45,717 bases of DNA from PALSA-505 sp035308365 (GCA_035308365.1 DATGGU010000192.1:1-45717), one strand, 5' to 3'; positions 8,463 through 17,534 are shown, numbered from the stretch's first letter. A program made the numbers and translations. Notes: generated from the sequence alone by a model not told the origin.

Positions 8463-8993
8463 CTAGACCGTGCCTTGGGCCCGGGTGTCCTCGGTGGCCG
8501 GGGCGCTGCCATTGGGGCTCTCATCACCCAGATGAACGGCCGTGGACGCACTGTCGTGCCCAGCCTCACTATCCGTGGTGTGAGTGACATCAGTGACCTC
8601 GGAGTCATCCTCCGTCACGTCAGAGACCTCGCTCGCGTCCTCGTCGGCCGCGTCATGACCGGAGGCGGGCTCCTCGAAGGGGACGTCGTCCCCCAGCACT
8701 TCCATGACGGCCCGCCGGACGTACCTGCTGTGCACCCCCGGAGCGACCTCGAGCACCACGTCGTTGTCCTCGACCGCAACCACGGTGGCGTACATCCCGG
8801 CCGTGGTGCGCACGCGCTGACCAGGCTCGATCGTCCGCTGCTGCTCCATCATCGCGCGCCGCCGCTTGGCCTGCGGGCGCCACATCACGAAGTAGAAGAT
8901 CGCGAAGATAACTATGATGATGAGCAGGAAGGTGTACGAAGACCCTGTGGTCTTCGTCGCCGTCTTAGACACGGCGAGAATCATGTTCCCCAT
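8463..8993 (-). CDS. yajC: Preprotein translocase subunit YajC
   Basis: Small Sec accessory protein that associates with SecDF. From ATG at 8993 it has one N-terminal TM segment (TFLLIIIVIFAIFYFVMW, ~21-38), the signature RPQAKRRR right after the membrane, then the small beta domain (PGQRVRTTAGMYATVVAVEDN). The C terminus (~110-176) is a strongly acidic Asp/Glu/Ser/Thr tail longer than the family core. The reading frame extends upstream to 9350, but that part is Arg/Gly-rich noise. A GGAAGGA ribosome site lies 8-10 bases before the GTG at 8996 and ATG at 8993; either could start the protein. The gene is separated from ruvB by 245 bp, so it may have its own promoter. Confidence 0.93.
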   Translation of the reverse strand: MGNMILAVSKTATKTTGSSYTFLLIIIVIFAIFYFVMWRPQAKRRRAMMEQQRTIEPGQRVRTTAGMYATVVAVEDNDVVLEVAPGVHSRYVRRAVMEVLGDDVPFEEPASGHDAADEDASEVSDVTEDDSEVTDVTHTTDSEAGHDSASTAVHLGDESPNGSAPATEDTRAQGTV

Positions 8994-9238
8994 CACCGGG
9001 GCATCCTTCCGTTGATATTGGTGCAGGTGGCCTGGCACCGGCAAAGTAGCGCCAGCCAGGCCGGTATCCGCCGTCCTCCGGCGGCCACCGGCCAACTGCC
9101 GAAGTTTAGCGGTGCGGGTGCCACGCACCAACAGGCTACGGGGTCTGCCGGCCCGATCGTGACCTGCGTGCAACGCAACGCACGCGTGCGGCTTGGCTGC
9201 CCCGCTTCTTCGACGGGGTGAAGAAAGCCGGCCCGGCG

Positions 9239-10303
9239 TCAGTCGAACAACGTCGCGGGGCCGGCCGGTTCGGGCGGGGTCAGGCCCAGGTGTTCCCAGG
9301 CCGCGGGCGTGGCGACCCGGCCCCGCGGCGTCCTGGCCAGCAGGCCGCACCGGACCAGGAACGGCTCGGCCACGACCTCCACGGTCTCGGTTTCCTCGCC
9401 GACGGCCACGGCCAGGGTGGACAGCCCGACCGGGCCGCCGCCGAACCGCCGGATGAGGGCTTCCAGCACACCCCGGTCCAGCCGGTCCAGGCCTTCCTCG
9501 TCCACCTCGTACAGTTCCAGCGCCGTGCGGGCGATGTCCCTGGTGATCACACCGTCGGCCCGGACCTCGGCGTAGTCACGGACCCGGCGCAGCAGCCGGT
9601 TGGCGATACGCGGCGTCCCGCGGGACCGCCGGGCGATTTCGACCGCGCCGTCGTCGCGCAGGTTCGCGCCGAGCAGCCCGGCCGATCTGCGAATGATGAT
9701 CTCCAGTTCGGCGGCGTCGTAGAAGTCGAGGTGGGCGGTGAAGCCGAACCTGTCGCGCAGCGGTGCGGGCAGCAGCCCGGCCCGGGTGGTGGCACCGGCC
9801 AGCGTGAACGGGGCGATGTCCAGCGGGATCGCGGTCGCTCCCGGCCCCTTGCCGACCACCACATCGACCCGGAAGTCCTCCATCGCCAGGTAGAGCATTT
9901 CCTCGGCGGGCCTGGCCAGCCGGTGGATCTCGTCGATGAAAACGACCTCACCCTCGCTGAGGGTGGACAGCACGGCGGCCAGGTCGCCGGCCCGCTCGAT
10001 GGCCGGGCCGCTGGTGATCCGCAGTGGCGTGCCGAGTTCGGCCGCGATGATCATCGCGATCGTGGTCTTGCCGAGCCCGGGCGGGCCGCACAGCAGCACG
10101 TGGTCCGGCGGCCTGCCCCGGCGCATCGCGCTCTCCAGCACGAGGGACAGTTGCTCGCGCACCCGGGCCTGGCCGATGAATTCGGACAGCTTCCTGGGCC
10201 GCAGCGCGCCCTCGATGGCGCGCTCGTCCACCCCGGCCAGCGCGGAGACGACCCGGTCTTCCTCGTCGCCGCCGAGCCCGGCGGCGGGATCCTGACCGGT
10301 CAC
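9239..10303 (-). CDS. ruvB: Holliday junction branch migration helicase RuvB
   Basis: AAA+ motor that pulls DNA through the RuvA-bound Holliday junction. It has 354 residues. Walker A GPPGLGKTT is at 73-81, Walker B VFIDEI at 121-126, sensor 1 LAGATTRAG at 168-176 and the arginine finger region PLRDRFGF at 181-188. A C-terminal winged helix (RFGGGPVGLSTLAVAVGEE) binds DNA. The start is GTG at 10303, overlapping the ruvA stop (GTGA), so it is translationally coupled. It is controlled with ruvC and ruvA from the LexA-type box at 11463-11476. Confidence 0.97.
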   Translation of the reverse strand: MTGQDPAAGLGGDEEDRVVSALAGVDERAIEGALRPRKLSEFIGQARVREQLSLVLESAMRRGRPPDHVLLCGPPGLGKTTIAMIIAAELGTPLRITSGPAIERAGDLAAVLSTLSEGEVVFIDEIHRLARPAEEMLYLAMEDFRVDVVVGKGPGATAIPLDIAPFTLAGATTRAGLLPAPLRDRFGFTAHLDFYDAAELEIIIRRSAGLLGANLRDDGAVEIARRSRGTPRIANRLLRRVRDYAEVRADGVITRDIARTALELYEVDEEGLDRLDRGVLEALIRRFGGGPVGLSTLAVAVGEETETVEVVAEPFLVRCGLLARTPRGRVATPAAWEHLGLTPPEPAGPATLFD

Positions 10304-10908
10304 GACCTGCTCAGCTTCTTCAGCGCGGCGCGCAGTGCGGTGGCCACGTCCACCTGGCCCCCGGCCGCGGCGAGCTCGGGCTCCACCGCGTCGATGGCCT
10401 GCTCGGCGTCACGCGCGGCCCAGCCGAGGTTGACCAGGCCGGCCCGCACCTGGTCACGCCAGGACGCCGCGACGGCCCGGCCGGGCCCCGGGGCTGGCAG
10501 ATCCCCGGCCACGCCGAGCCGGTCCTTCAGCTCCAGGACGATCCGCTGCGCGCCTTTCTTACCTATGCCGGGAACCTGGATGAGTGTGTTGAGGTCCTCG
10601 GTGGCGACCGCGCGGCGCAGCGCGTCGGGACTGTGCACGGCCAGCATGGCCAGCGCGAGCCGCGGGCCGACCCCGCTGGCGGTTTGCAGCAGTTCGAAGA
10701 CGTTCCGCTCATCCTCGCTGGCGAAGCCATAGAGGGTGAGCGCGTCCTCCCGGACCAGCAGCGAGGTGGCCACCTTGGCCCGCTCGCCGACCCGCAGCCC
10801 GGCCAGCGTGCCGGGCGTGCACTGCACCAGCAGCCCGACGCCGCCGACGTCGATCACGGCGCTGTCCGGCGCGAGCCCGTGCACCGTCCCGTCCAGGTGC
10901 GCGATCAT
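10300..10908 (-). CDS. ruvA: Holliday junction DNA helicase subunit RuvA
   Basis: Tetrameric junction-binding protein that loads RuvB. It is 202 residues from ATG at 10908. An OB-fold N domain (MIAHLDGTVHGLAPDSAVIDVGGVG) is followed by two helix-hairpin-helix motifs (ELLQTASGVGPRLALAML and LIQVPGIGKKGAQRIV) and the C-terminal RuvB-contact domain (GLVNLGWAARDAEQAI). The ATG overlaps the ruvC stop (ATGA) and is preceded by GGGGAGGA, which excludes the longer frame reaching 10983. Part of the ruvCAB unit. Confidence 0.96.
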   Translation of the reverse strand: MIAHLDGTVHGLAPDSAVIDVGGVGLLVQCTPGTLAGLRVGERAKVATSLLVREDALTLYGFASEDERNVFELLQTASGVGPRLALAMLAVHSPDALRRAVATEDLNTLIQVPGIGKKGAQRIVLELKDRLGVAGDLPAPGPGRAVAASWRDQVRAGLVNLGWAARDAEQAIDAVEPELAAAGGQVDVATALRAALKKLSRS

Positions 10909-11441
10909 GACATCCTCCCCGCCTGCGGTGCGTGGGCGGCCGCCAGCGCGGCTTCGAGCCGCAGCCGCGCGCCGCCGCGCCAAACGTGACAGATGGCCAG
11001 CGCCAGCGCGTCGGCCGCATCGGCCGGCCGCGGCGGGTCGGCCATCTTCAGCAGCCTGGTGACCATGGCGGTCACCTGGGACTTGTCCGCCCGCCCGCTG
11101 CCGGTCACCGCCGCCTTGACCTCGCTCGGCGTGTAGGTCGCGACGGCCAGGCCACGGCGCGCGGCGCAGACGATCGCCACCGCGCCAGCCTGGGCCGTGC
11201 CCATCACCGTGCGCACGTTGTGCTGGCTGAACACCCGCTCTACCGCCACCGCGTCCGGCCGCTGCGCGGACAGCCAGACCTCGATCTGCCGCTCCAGGCT
11301 GAGCAGCCGGGCGGCGATGTCGTCCCCGGCGCCGGTGCGCAGCACTCCCTGGCCGACGATCCGCAGCGGCTTACCGGGCATGCCGTCGACGACGCCGACG
11401 CCGCACCTGGTCAGCCCGGGGTCGACCCCGAGCACCCGCAT
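10905..11441 (-). CDS. ruvC: Crossover junction endodeoxyribonuclease RuvC
   Basis: RNase H-fold resolvase that cuts Holliday junctions. It is 178 residues from ATG at 11441, with GAGGTGG upstream. The opening MRVLGVDPGLTRCGVGVVD carries the first catalytic aspartate (Asp7), AVERVFSQHNVRT carries the catalytic Glu, and the C-terminal PADAADALALAICH supplies the last acidic pair. A longer frame to 11486 would overlap the LexA box and lacks family sequence. It is the first gene of ruvC-ruvA-ruvB. Confidence 0.96.
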   Translation of the reverse strand: MRVLGVDPGLTRCGVGVVDGMPGKPLRIVGQGVLRTGAGDDIAARLLSLERQIEVWLSAQRPDAVAVERVFSQHNVRTVMGTAQAGAVAIVCAARRGLAVATYTPSEVKAAVTGSGRADKSQVTAMVTRLLKMADPPRPADAADALALAICHVWRGGARLRLEAALAAAHAPQAGRMS

Positions 11442-11462
11442 CGCCCACCACCTCGCCCCTAG

Positions 11463-11476
11463 CGAACACGTGTTCG
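11463..11476. promoter_or_regulatory. LexA/SOS box upstream of ruvC
   Basis: A perfect 14-bp palindrome CGAACACGTGTTCG lies 21 bases before the ruvC start. It matches the actinobacterial and Gram-positive LexA consensus GAAC-N4-GTTC exactly, including the flanking C and G. SOS control of ruvCAB is known in other bacteria, so this very probably makes ruvCAB DNA-damage inducible here. I found no second such box near the HerA/SbcCD operon. Confidence 0.8.
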
Positions 11477-11550
11477 TCCGTGACATTACCCGCCCCGCAC
11501 GCCGCCCGCCGTCAGCCCGGCCGGCGTGTCCGCCACCGGCGGCAGAGCCG

Positions 11551-12366
11551 TCACCAGCCCGCCTTCTGCGCCCGTGCCTCGTACAGCAGCACCGACGCGG
11601 ACACCGACACGTTCAGTGAGTCCGCCGAGCCCAGCATGGGGATGCCGACCCGCTGGAACCCCGCGTCATACCACGGCCGGGACACCCCGTACCGCTCGCT
11701 GCCGACCACCAGGGCGGTCCGGCCACGGTAGTCACACCTGCGGTAGTTCACGCTCTCGCCGGTATCGGCGATATAAACGGTGAACCGGTGCCGCCGCAGC
11801 CACGCGATGGCCTCATCCACCTCGCCGAACTCCACGGACGGGACGGTCATGCTCATCCCCTGGCTGCTGCGCAGCACCTTGGGATGGGTCAGCCGGGTGC
11901 GCCGGTTGGTCATCACCAGGCAGTCGGCCGAGCAGGCGTCCAGCGTCCGGATCAGCGTCCCCAGGTTGCCCGGGATCTCCAGCGCGTCGGTCACCAGCAC
12001 CAGCGCGTCCGCGCCGAATGCGAGCTCGTCCGGCCGCCAGTCCGGCAATTGCGCGACGGTGATCAGGCCGTCCGGGTTCGGCCTCTCGGCCAGATGCAGC
12101 AGCGTCCTGGCCGAGATCTGGTAGGACCGCCGGGCCCGTTCGGCGAGCTGCCCGGCCCGTTTGACCGCCTCGCCGGTGTGCGCCGCCTCCGGGCACCACA
12201 GAAACGCCTCCACCGGCACGCCAGATTCGAGGACAATATTGTTCTCGAAAAGCCCTTCGGCGACGAACGTGCGCCGTGGAATACCGGTCCGGTTGCCGCG
12301 GATATCACGGACCAGCCCGGCCACCGGATGCCGCAACCCGATCTGCTGAAGATCCATTACGCCCAT
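11551..12366 (-). CDS. TrmH/SpoU (SPOUT) family RNA 2'-O-methyltransferase
   Basis: A SAM-dependent RNA ribose methyltransferase. It is 271 residues from ATG at 12366; ATG at 12357 is also possible and neither has a ribosome site. The N-terminal substrate-binding domain (PRRTFVAEGLFENNIVLES) is L30e-like. The SPOUT knot motifs follow in order: EIPGNLGTLIRTLDA, ALVVGSERYGVS and the C-terminal IPMLGSADSLNVSVSASVLLYE, whose NVSVS loop binds SAM. The target RNA cannot be told from sequence: both tRNA/23S housekeeping enzymes and thiostrepton-type resistance methylases share this plan. It lies 110 bp upstream of ruvC on the same strand and next to a SARP remnant. The bases just upstream are distinctly AT-rich for this genome. 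Confidence 0.87.
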   Translation of the reverse strand: MGVMDLQQIGLRHPVAGLVRDIRGNRTGIPRRTFVAEGLFENNIVLESGVPVEAFLWCPEAAHTGEAVKRAGQLAERARRSYQISARTLLHLAERPNPDGLITVAQLPDWRPDELAFGADALVLVTDALEIPGNLGTLIRTLDACSADCLVMTNRRTRLTHPKVLRSSQGMSMTVPSVEFGEVDEAIAWLRRHRFTVYIADTGESVNYRRCDYRGRTALVVGSERYGVSRPWYDAGFQRVGIPMLGSADSLNVSVSASVLLYEARAQKAGW

Positions 12367-12573
12367 ATCGTAGGGTTCAATAGAATAGACTAAAAGCTGG
12401 CACAATCTTTATGCGCTTTCTTACGGTGGCACCGGGACTTTCGCTCATAGCGCACCGTCAGCGGGATGGCGCTCGCGCCCGTCCGGGCAGCGCCGGCACG
12501 GCATCCTGGAACGGCGTGCCGCACGATCCCGGCGTGCCGTGACAGCCCGGTAACCACCTGGTGGCGCGGCAGG

Positions 12574-12968
12574 TCAGGCGCCTTGCGCGGGACCGCTGCG
12601 GGGTAGCTTGGCGCGCAGTTCGGCCGCGTCGGAGTGCTGGAGTTCATCGAGGATGTCCAGCGCCCGCTGCCAGGCATCCCGGGCCCGCTGTGGTTCGCCT
12701 GCGGCCTGATGGGTGTCACCGGGATGGCTTCCAGCAGATACCCCGGGCCGAGCACCCGCCGCAGCCGTTTGACGTGGTTGCGAACCGGCACCGATGCGGT
12801 GGGCGGGGGCGCGTCGTCCCACGAGATGCCGCACAGCTCAGCCACGGACACCACCCGGCCAGGCCGCAGCCCCAGCGCGGCCAGCACCACCCGCTGCTTG
12901 GCCGGCCCGGCCGGCAGTTCAGCCGCGTCGTCGCGGATCAGCAGCGGGCCCAGCAAGCCAACCCACAT
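12574..12968 (-). pseudogene. Remnant of an AfsR/SARP-type regulator (internal deletion plus frame change)
   Basis: From ATG at 12968, with GGGGAG upstream, the first ~80 residues are a good SARP winged helix: VGLLGPLLIRDD, LPAGPAKQRVVLAAL, SVAELCGISW and VPVRNHVKRLRRVLG. Homology stops near 12725. A second frame then gives EPQRARDAWQRALDILDEL followed by HSDAAELRAKL, which is the typical last TPR helix pair at the C terminus of large SARP-NB-ARC-TPR regulators, ending at 12574. The BTAD, NB-ARC and most TPR sequence is missing and the two pieces are out of frame. I read this as one large in-gene deletion. Such regulators normally switch on antibiotic gene clusters; this one should be dead, although a short DNA-binding domain could still be made. 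Confidence 0.7.
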
Positions 12969-13171
12969 ACTCCCCGTCCCCGCACGTAACGGACAGCACC
13001 ACGGTTACCCCCATCGGGCGCACGAGGCGTCCCGGCGATGCCTCACAGCGGGCAAGTGCTCGCTGAAGTAAGGGGAACACGGCATAAAGTCACATCGGGC
13101 TTCCATTCGTGTGCAATGAGATAACGATACCCCCGGAGCATCCGGCCCCAGGCCCGGTGCGGCCTTCAGCA

Positions 13172-13177
13172 GATAAT
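13172..13177 (+). promoter_or_regulatory. Possible leaderless -10 element for treY
   Basis: GATAAT lies six bases before the ATG at 13184, the spacing expected if transcription starts on the start codon. There is no ribosome site before this ATG, which fits a leaderless message. No convincing -35 element is seen. Confidence 0.35.
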
Positions 13178-13183
13178 GACGGC

Positions 13184-15715
13184 ATGATCCCCGCGCCTGA
13201 GCCTGGCCCACGTCCCCGGATCGCGACCTACCGGGTGCAGCTCCGGCCCGGCTTCGGGTTCGATGAGGCGGCCGCCGTCGCCGGGTACCTGGCCGCGCTC
13301 GGGGTCAGCCACCTGTACAGCTCGCCCTCGCTGCAGGCGGCCGCGGGCAGCTCGCACGGGTACGACGTGGTGGATCCGGGACGGCTGAACGCCGAGCTGG
13401 GCGGGGCCGCGGGGCACGCCCGGCTGTCCGCCCGGCTGGCCGAGCTGGGGCTGGGCCAGGTGCTTGACATCGTGCCCAACCACATGGCTGTCGGCGGGCG
13501 GGCCAACGCCTGGTGGTGGGACGTCCTGGAGCACGGTGCGGAGAGCCGGTACGCGGACTACTTCGACATCGACTGGGCCCCGCCGCAGCCCGAGCTGGCC
13601 GGCCTGGTGCTGGTGCCGGTGCTCGGCGACCACTACGGCCGGGTGCTCGAAGCCGGCGAGCTGACCGTCCGGGTGCGCGGCGAGACGGCGTCCCTGCACT
13701 ATCACGAGCACGAGCTGCCGCTGGCCAGGCGCACACTCGACGGGCTGACACCGGCCGTGGCCGAGGCGCTGAACCGGGATCACGACGGGCTCGACGCGCT
13801 GCTGCGGCGGCAGAACTACCGGCTGGCGCACTGGCGCACCGCCGCCGCGGAGCTGAACTACCGGCGGTTCTTCGACATCGTCTCGCTGGCCGGGGTGCGG
13901 GTGGAGGACCCGCAGGTGTTCGCCGACACGCACCGGCTCGTCCTCGGCCTGGTCCGCGACGGCACAGTGGACGGGCTGCGGATCGACCACGTGGACGGGC
14001 TGGCCGACCCGGAGGGGTACCTGCGGCGGCTGCACGAGGCCACCGGCGGCTGTTACCTGGTGGTGGAGAAGATCCTCGAATCCGGCGAGGACCTGCCGTT
14101 GTCCTGGCCGGTGGCCGGGACAACCGGCTACGACTTCCTGAACGCGGTCAACCAGCTCTTCGTGGACCAGGCCGGCCGGGACGCCATGCTCGGCTGCTAC
14201 ACAAGGTTCACCGGCCAGAGCGCGGACTGCGCCGAGGTCGTCCGCGCCGCGAAGCTGCAGGTGATGCGGGACAGCCTGGCCGCCGAGGTGGAGCGGCTCA
14301 CCGCCCTGCTGGCCCGGGTCTGCGACCGGCACCGCCGGGTGCGCGATTTCAGCCGCGACCAGTTGCGCGACCTGCTGCACGAGGTGCTCGCCGCCTTCCC
14401 GGTGTACCGGAGCTACGCGCGGGCGGGGCGCCCGGTGGACCAGGCGGACCGCGACCACGTCGCGACGGCGCTGGCCGAGGCGGCGCGGCGGCGGCCCGGC
14501 CTGGACGGCGAACTGCTGGCGTTCACCGGCGAACTGCTCACCGGGGTGCATCCAGGCGGGCCGGAGACCGCGTTCGCCACGGCGTTCGCCCAGGTGAGCG
14601 CGCCGGTCATGGCCAAGGGCGTGGAGGACACCGCGTTCTACCGGTACTTCCCGCTGATCTCGCTGTGCGAGGTCGGTGGCGATCCCGGTACCTTCGGCCG
14701 CCCGGTGACGGACTTCCACGAGGCCATGGCCGCCACGGCCCGGCACTGGCCGCAGACGATGCTGGCCCTGTCCACCCACGACACCAAGCGCAGCGCGGAC
14801 GTCCGCGCCCGGCTCAGCCTGCTGGCCGAACTGCCCGAAGCCTGGGAGCAGGCGGTGACCCGGTGGGCGGCGAACAACGAGCGGCACAAGCGGGACGGCT
14901 GGCCGGACCGCAACACCGAGTACCTGCTCTACCAGACGCTGGCCGGCGCCTGGCCGATCGGCGGCGACCGGGTGGGTGACTTCGTGGCGAAGGCGGTGAA
15001 GGAGGCCAAGGTTCACACCTCCTGGACCAGCCCGGACCCGGACTACGACAGCGCGGTGCGCAACTTCACCGCGGCCGTGCTCACCGACCCGGTGTTCATC
15101 GCCGGGCTGGAGCGGTTCGTGGCCGGTCATGAGCTCATCCAGCGGGGCCGGTTCAGCTCGCTGGCCCAGGTGACGCTGCTGCTGACCTGCCCCGGGGTGC
15201 CCGACATCTACCAGGGCAGCGAGGTCTGGGACCTGTCCCTGGTGGATCCGGACAACCGGCGGCCGGTGGACTTCGCCGCCCGCGAACGGCTGCTCGCCGC
15301 GCTGGCTCAGGCCCCGCCGGAGGAGGCGCTGCGCCGGGCGGGCGAAGGCGGGCCGAAGCTGTGGCTCATCCACCGGATCCTGCGGCACCGCCACCGCCAC
15401 CCCGGCCTGTACGGGCCGGGCTCCGGGTATCAGCCGCTGCCCGTCGCCGGGGCCAGGGCGGACCACGTGGTCGCCTTCACCAGGCGACGGCAGAGCCTGC
15501 ACCGGGCCGGCGCGCTGGCCGTGGTGGTGCCCCGGCTGCTGGCCCGGCTCGGCGGCACGGACTGGGGGCACGGCGCCTGGGGCGATACGGCGGTCTGCCT
15601 TCCGGACGGGCGCTGGACAGACGTGCTCACCGGGGAACCGGTGGACGGCGGGAGCACCGAGGTCGAAACGCTGCTGCGCCGGTTTCCGGTCGCCGTCCTG
15701 GGTAACCAGACCTGA
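13184..15715 (+). CDS. treY: Malto-oligosyltrehalose synthase (TreY)
   Basis: GH13 intramolecular transglucosylase that converts the reducing-end alpha-1,4 bond of a maltodextrin into alpha,alpha-1,1, giving maltooligosyltrehalose. It has 843 residues, a little above the family norm. It opens with RIATYRVQLRPGFGFDEAA and GVSHLYSSPSLQAAAGSSHGY, both typical of TreY. VLDIVPNHMAV and DGLRIDHVDGLADPEGY (nucleophile Asp268) are GH13 regions I and II, and KGVEDTAFYRY and LSTHDTKRSADVRARL are TreY-specific blocks. I choose ATG at 13184; an upstream in-frame ATG at 13109 adds 25 unrelated residues. The stop overlaps treZ by one base. Confidence 0.96.
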   Translation: MIPAPEPGPRPRIATYRVQLRPGFGFDEAAAVAGYLAALGVSHLYSSPSLQAAAGSSHGYDVVDPGRLNAELGGAAGHARLSARLAELGLGQVLDIVPNHMAVGGRANAWWWDVLEHGAESRYADYFDIDWAPPQPELAGLVLVPVLGDHYGRVLEAGELTVRVRGETASLHYHEHELPLARRTLDGLTPAVAEALNRDHDGLDALLRRQNYRLAHWRTAAAELNYRRFFDIVSLAGVRVEDPQVFADTHRLVLGLVRDGTVDGLRIDHVDGLADPEGYLRRLHEATGGCYLVVEKILESGEDLPLSWPVAGTTGYDFLNAVNQLFVDQAGRDAMLGCYTRFTGQSADCAEVVRAAKLQVMRDSLAAEVERLTALLARVCDRHRRVRDFSRDQLRDLLHEVLAAFPVYRSYARAGRPVDQADRDHVATALAEAARRRPGLDGELLAFTGELLTGVHPGGPETAFATAFAQVSAPVMAKGVEDTAFYRYFPLISLCEVGGDPGTFGRPVTDFHEAMAATARHWPQTMLALSTHDTKRSADVRARLSLLAELPEAWEQAVTRWAANNERHKRDGWPDRNTEYLLYQTLAGAWPIGGDRVGDFVAKAVKEAKVHTSWTSPDPDYDSAVRNFTAAVLTDPVFIAGLERFVAGHELIQRGRFSSLAQVTLLLTCPGVPDIYQGSEVWDLSLVDPDNRRPVDFAARERLLAALAQAPPEEALRRAGEGGPKLWLIHRILRHRHRHPGLYGPGSGYQPLPVAGARADHVVAFTRRRQSLHRAGALAVVVPRLLARLGGTDWGHGAWGDTAVCLPDGRWTDVLTGEPVDGGSTEVETLLRRFPVAVLGNQT

Positions 15716-17451
15716 TGCACACATTCCGGGTCTGGGCACCGCTCCCCCAGCGTGTCGACCTGGTGCTGGGCGAGCGCCGGGTGGCGATGACCCAGGCGGC
15801 GGGCGGCTGGTGGGAGTGCACCGGCCCGCAGGCCGGGCCCGGCACCTGCTACGCGTTCAGCCTGGACGGCGGGCCGCCGCTGCCCGACCCCAGGTCCGCC
15901 TTCCAGCCGCGCGGCATCGACGGGCCGTCCATGGCGGTCGATCACGCGGCGTTCGGCTGGACCGACGGCGCCTGGCGGGGCGTGGCGCTGCCCGGTGCGG
16001 TGCTGTACGAGTGCCACATCGGCACGTTCAGCGCGGCCGGCACCTTCGACGGGGCCATCGAGCACCTGGGGGACCTGGCCGAACTGGGTGTCGACGCGAT
16101 CGAGCTGATGCCGGTGGCCGAGTTCTCCGGCGACCGGGGCTGGGGCTACGACGGGGTTGACCTGTTCGCCCCGCATCACACCTACGGCGGCCCGGACGGG
16201 CTCAAGCGGCTGGTGGACGCGGCGCACCGGCATGGCATCGGCGTGGTGCTCGACGTCGTCTACAACCACCTCGGCCCGGCCGGGGACTACCTGCCCCGGT
16301 TCGGGCCGTACTTCTCCGGTAAGCGGACCAACTGGGGCGACGCGATCAACTTCGACGGCCCAGGCAGCGACGAGGTCCGCCGGTTCGTCGTGGACAACGC
16401 GCTGATGTGGTTGCGCGACTACCACATCGACGGGCTGCGCCTGGACGCGGTACACGCGTTCATCGACAACTCCGCCACGAACATCTGCGAGCAGCTTTCC
16501 ACCGAGGTCGCCGCCCTGGCCGCGCGGCTGAACCGGCCGCTGTTCCTGATCGCCGAGAGCGACCTGAACGCGCCCCGGTTCGTCCGCTCCCTGGAGGCCG
16601 GCGGCTACGGGCTGAACGCGGCCTGGGCCGACGAGTGGCACCACGCCCTGCACGCCACCCTGGCCGGCGAGCTGACCGGCTACTACCGCGACTTCGGGCC
16701 GCTCGCGCTGCTGGCCAAGGCGCTGCGCCAGGCCTGGGTGTACGACGGGACCTATTCGCCGCACCGGCAGCGCACCCACGGCCGCCCGCCAACCGGGCTG
16801 GCCGGCAGCCAGTTCGTGGTCTTCACCCAGAACCACGACCAGACCGGCAACCGTGCCGCGGGGGAACGCAGCGGCGCCCTGATGAGCGAGGGCAGGCTGC
16901 GGGTCGCGGCGGCACTGCTGCTCACCAGCCCGTTCGTGCCCATGCTCTTCCAGGGGGAGGAATGGGGCGCCAGCACGCCGTTCCAGTACTTCACCGGGCA
17001 CGCCGACCCCACACTCGGCCAGCAGGTCAGCGCCGGACGGCGGCAGGAGTTCGCCGCCTTCGGCTGGGACCCGGCCGATGTGCCCGACCCGCAGGATCCG
17101 GCCACGTTCGAGCGTTCCAGGCTGGACTGGACAGAGCGGGGCGCCGGCCGCCACGCCGGCCTGCTGGCCTGGTACCAGGAGCTGATCGCGCTGCGCCGCC
17201 GGGTACCCGAGTTCACCGATCCGCGGCTGGACCGGGTCCGGACCGACTACGATCAGCAGGCTGGCTGGCTGGCCGTGCGCCGCGGACCGGTGGTGGTAGC
17301 CACCAACCTCGGCGCCGGGAACTGGACGTACCCGGCCAGCCAGAAGGCGGTAATCCTCGCGGCGTCCGATTCCGGGGTCGGCCGCAGCGAAAAGGGCGTC
17401 ATCCTTCCCCCCGACACGGTGGCGATCCTGACCACGGAACCCCCGCTGTGA
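15715..17451 (+). CDS. treZ: Malto-oligosyltrehalose trehalohydrolase (TreZ)
   Basis: GH13 hydrolase that releases trehalose from the TreY product. It has 578 residues. The N-terminal beta domain (FRVWAPLPQRVDLVLG) is followed by the catalytic barrel with VLYECHIGTFSAAGTFDGAI, VLDVVYNHLGPAGDYL, DGLRLDAVHAF (nucleophile Asp244), FLIAESD (acid/base Glu281) and FTQNHDQTGNRAAG, which carries the third catalytic aspartate. The last ~90 residues are the usual C-terminal beta domain. ATG at 15715 overlaps the treY stop (TGATG), so the two are translationally coupled. Together with glgX they form the TreX-TreY-TreZ route from glycogen to trehalose. Confidence 0.96.
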   Translation: MHTFRVWAPLPQRVDLVLGERRVAMTQAAGGWWECTGPQAGPGTCYAFSLDGGPPLPDPRSAFQPRGIDGPSMAVDHAAFGWTDGAWRGVALPGAVLYECHIGTFSAAGTFDGAIEHLGDLAELGVDAIELMPVAEFSGDRGWGYDGVDLFAPHHTYGGPDGLKRLVDAAHRHGIGVVLDVVYNHLGPAGDYLPRFGPYFSGKRTNWGDAINFDGPGSDEVRRFVVDNALMWLRDYHIDGLRLDAVHAFIDNSATNICEQLSTEVAALAARLNRPLFLIAESDLNAPRFVRSLEAGGYGLNAAWADEWHHALHATLAGELTGYYRDFGPLALLAKALRQAWVYDGTYSPHRQRTHGRPPTGLAGSQFVVFTQNHDQTGNRAAGERSGALMSEGRLRVAAALLLTSPFVPMLFQGEEWGASTPFQYFTGHADPTLGQQVSAGRRQEFAAFGWDPADVPDPQDPATFERSRLDWTERGAGRHAGLLAWYQELIALRRRVPEFTDPRLDRVRTDYDQQAGWLAVRRGPVVVATNLGAGNWTYPASQKAVILAASDSGVGRSEKGVILPPDTVAILTTEPPL

Positions 17452-17534
17452 TTACTGTGCGAAAGTATTGAGGTGCCGAATAGGTCAGCTGGCACCGTCA
17501 AATAGAAAGCATTTAGAGAGGACCAAAACCGCAG

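Noticed and set aside
8994..9350. Upstream extension of YajC by 119 codons
   Set aside because: Arg/Gly-rich noise that ends before a clear ribosome site and the family start; it also overlaps the end of ruvB.
13166..15739. Very long open frame (857 codons) on the minus strand opposite treY
   Set aside because: It is antisense to a clear TreY gene and reads as Arg/Gly/Pro/Val-rich sequence without any domain; a normal artefact of high-GC codon bias. The same holds for minus 15430-17154, plus 4558-6954, plus 6567-8420, minus 18063-19286 and minus 29160-31061.
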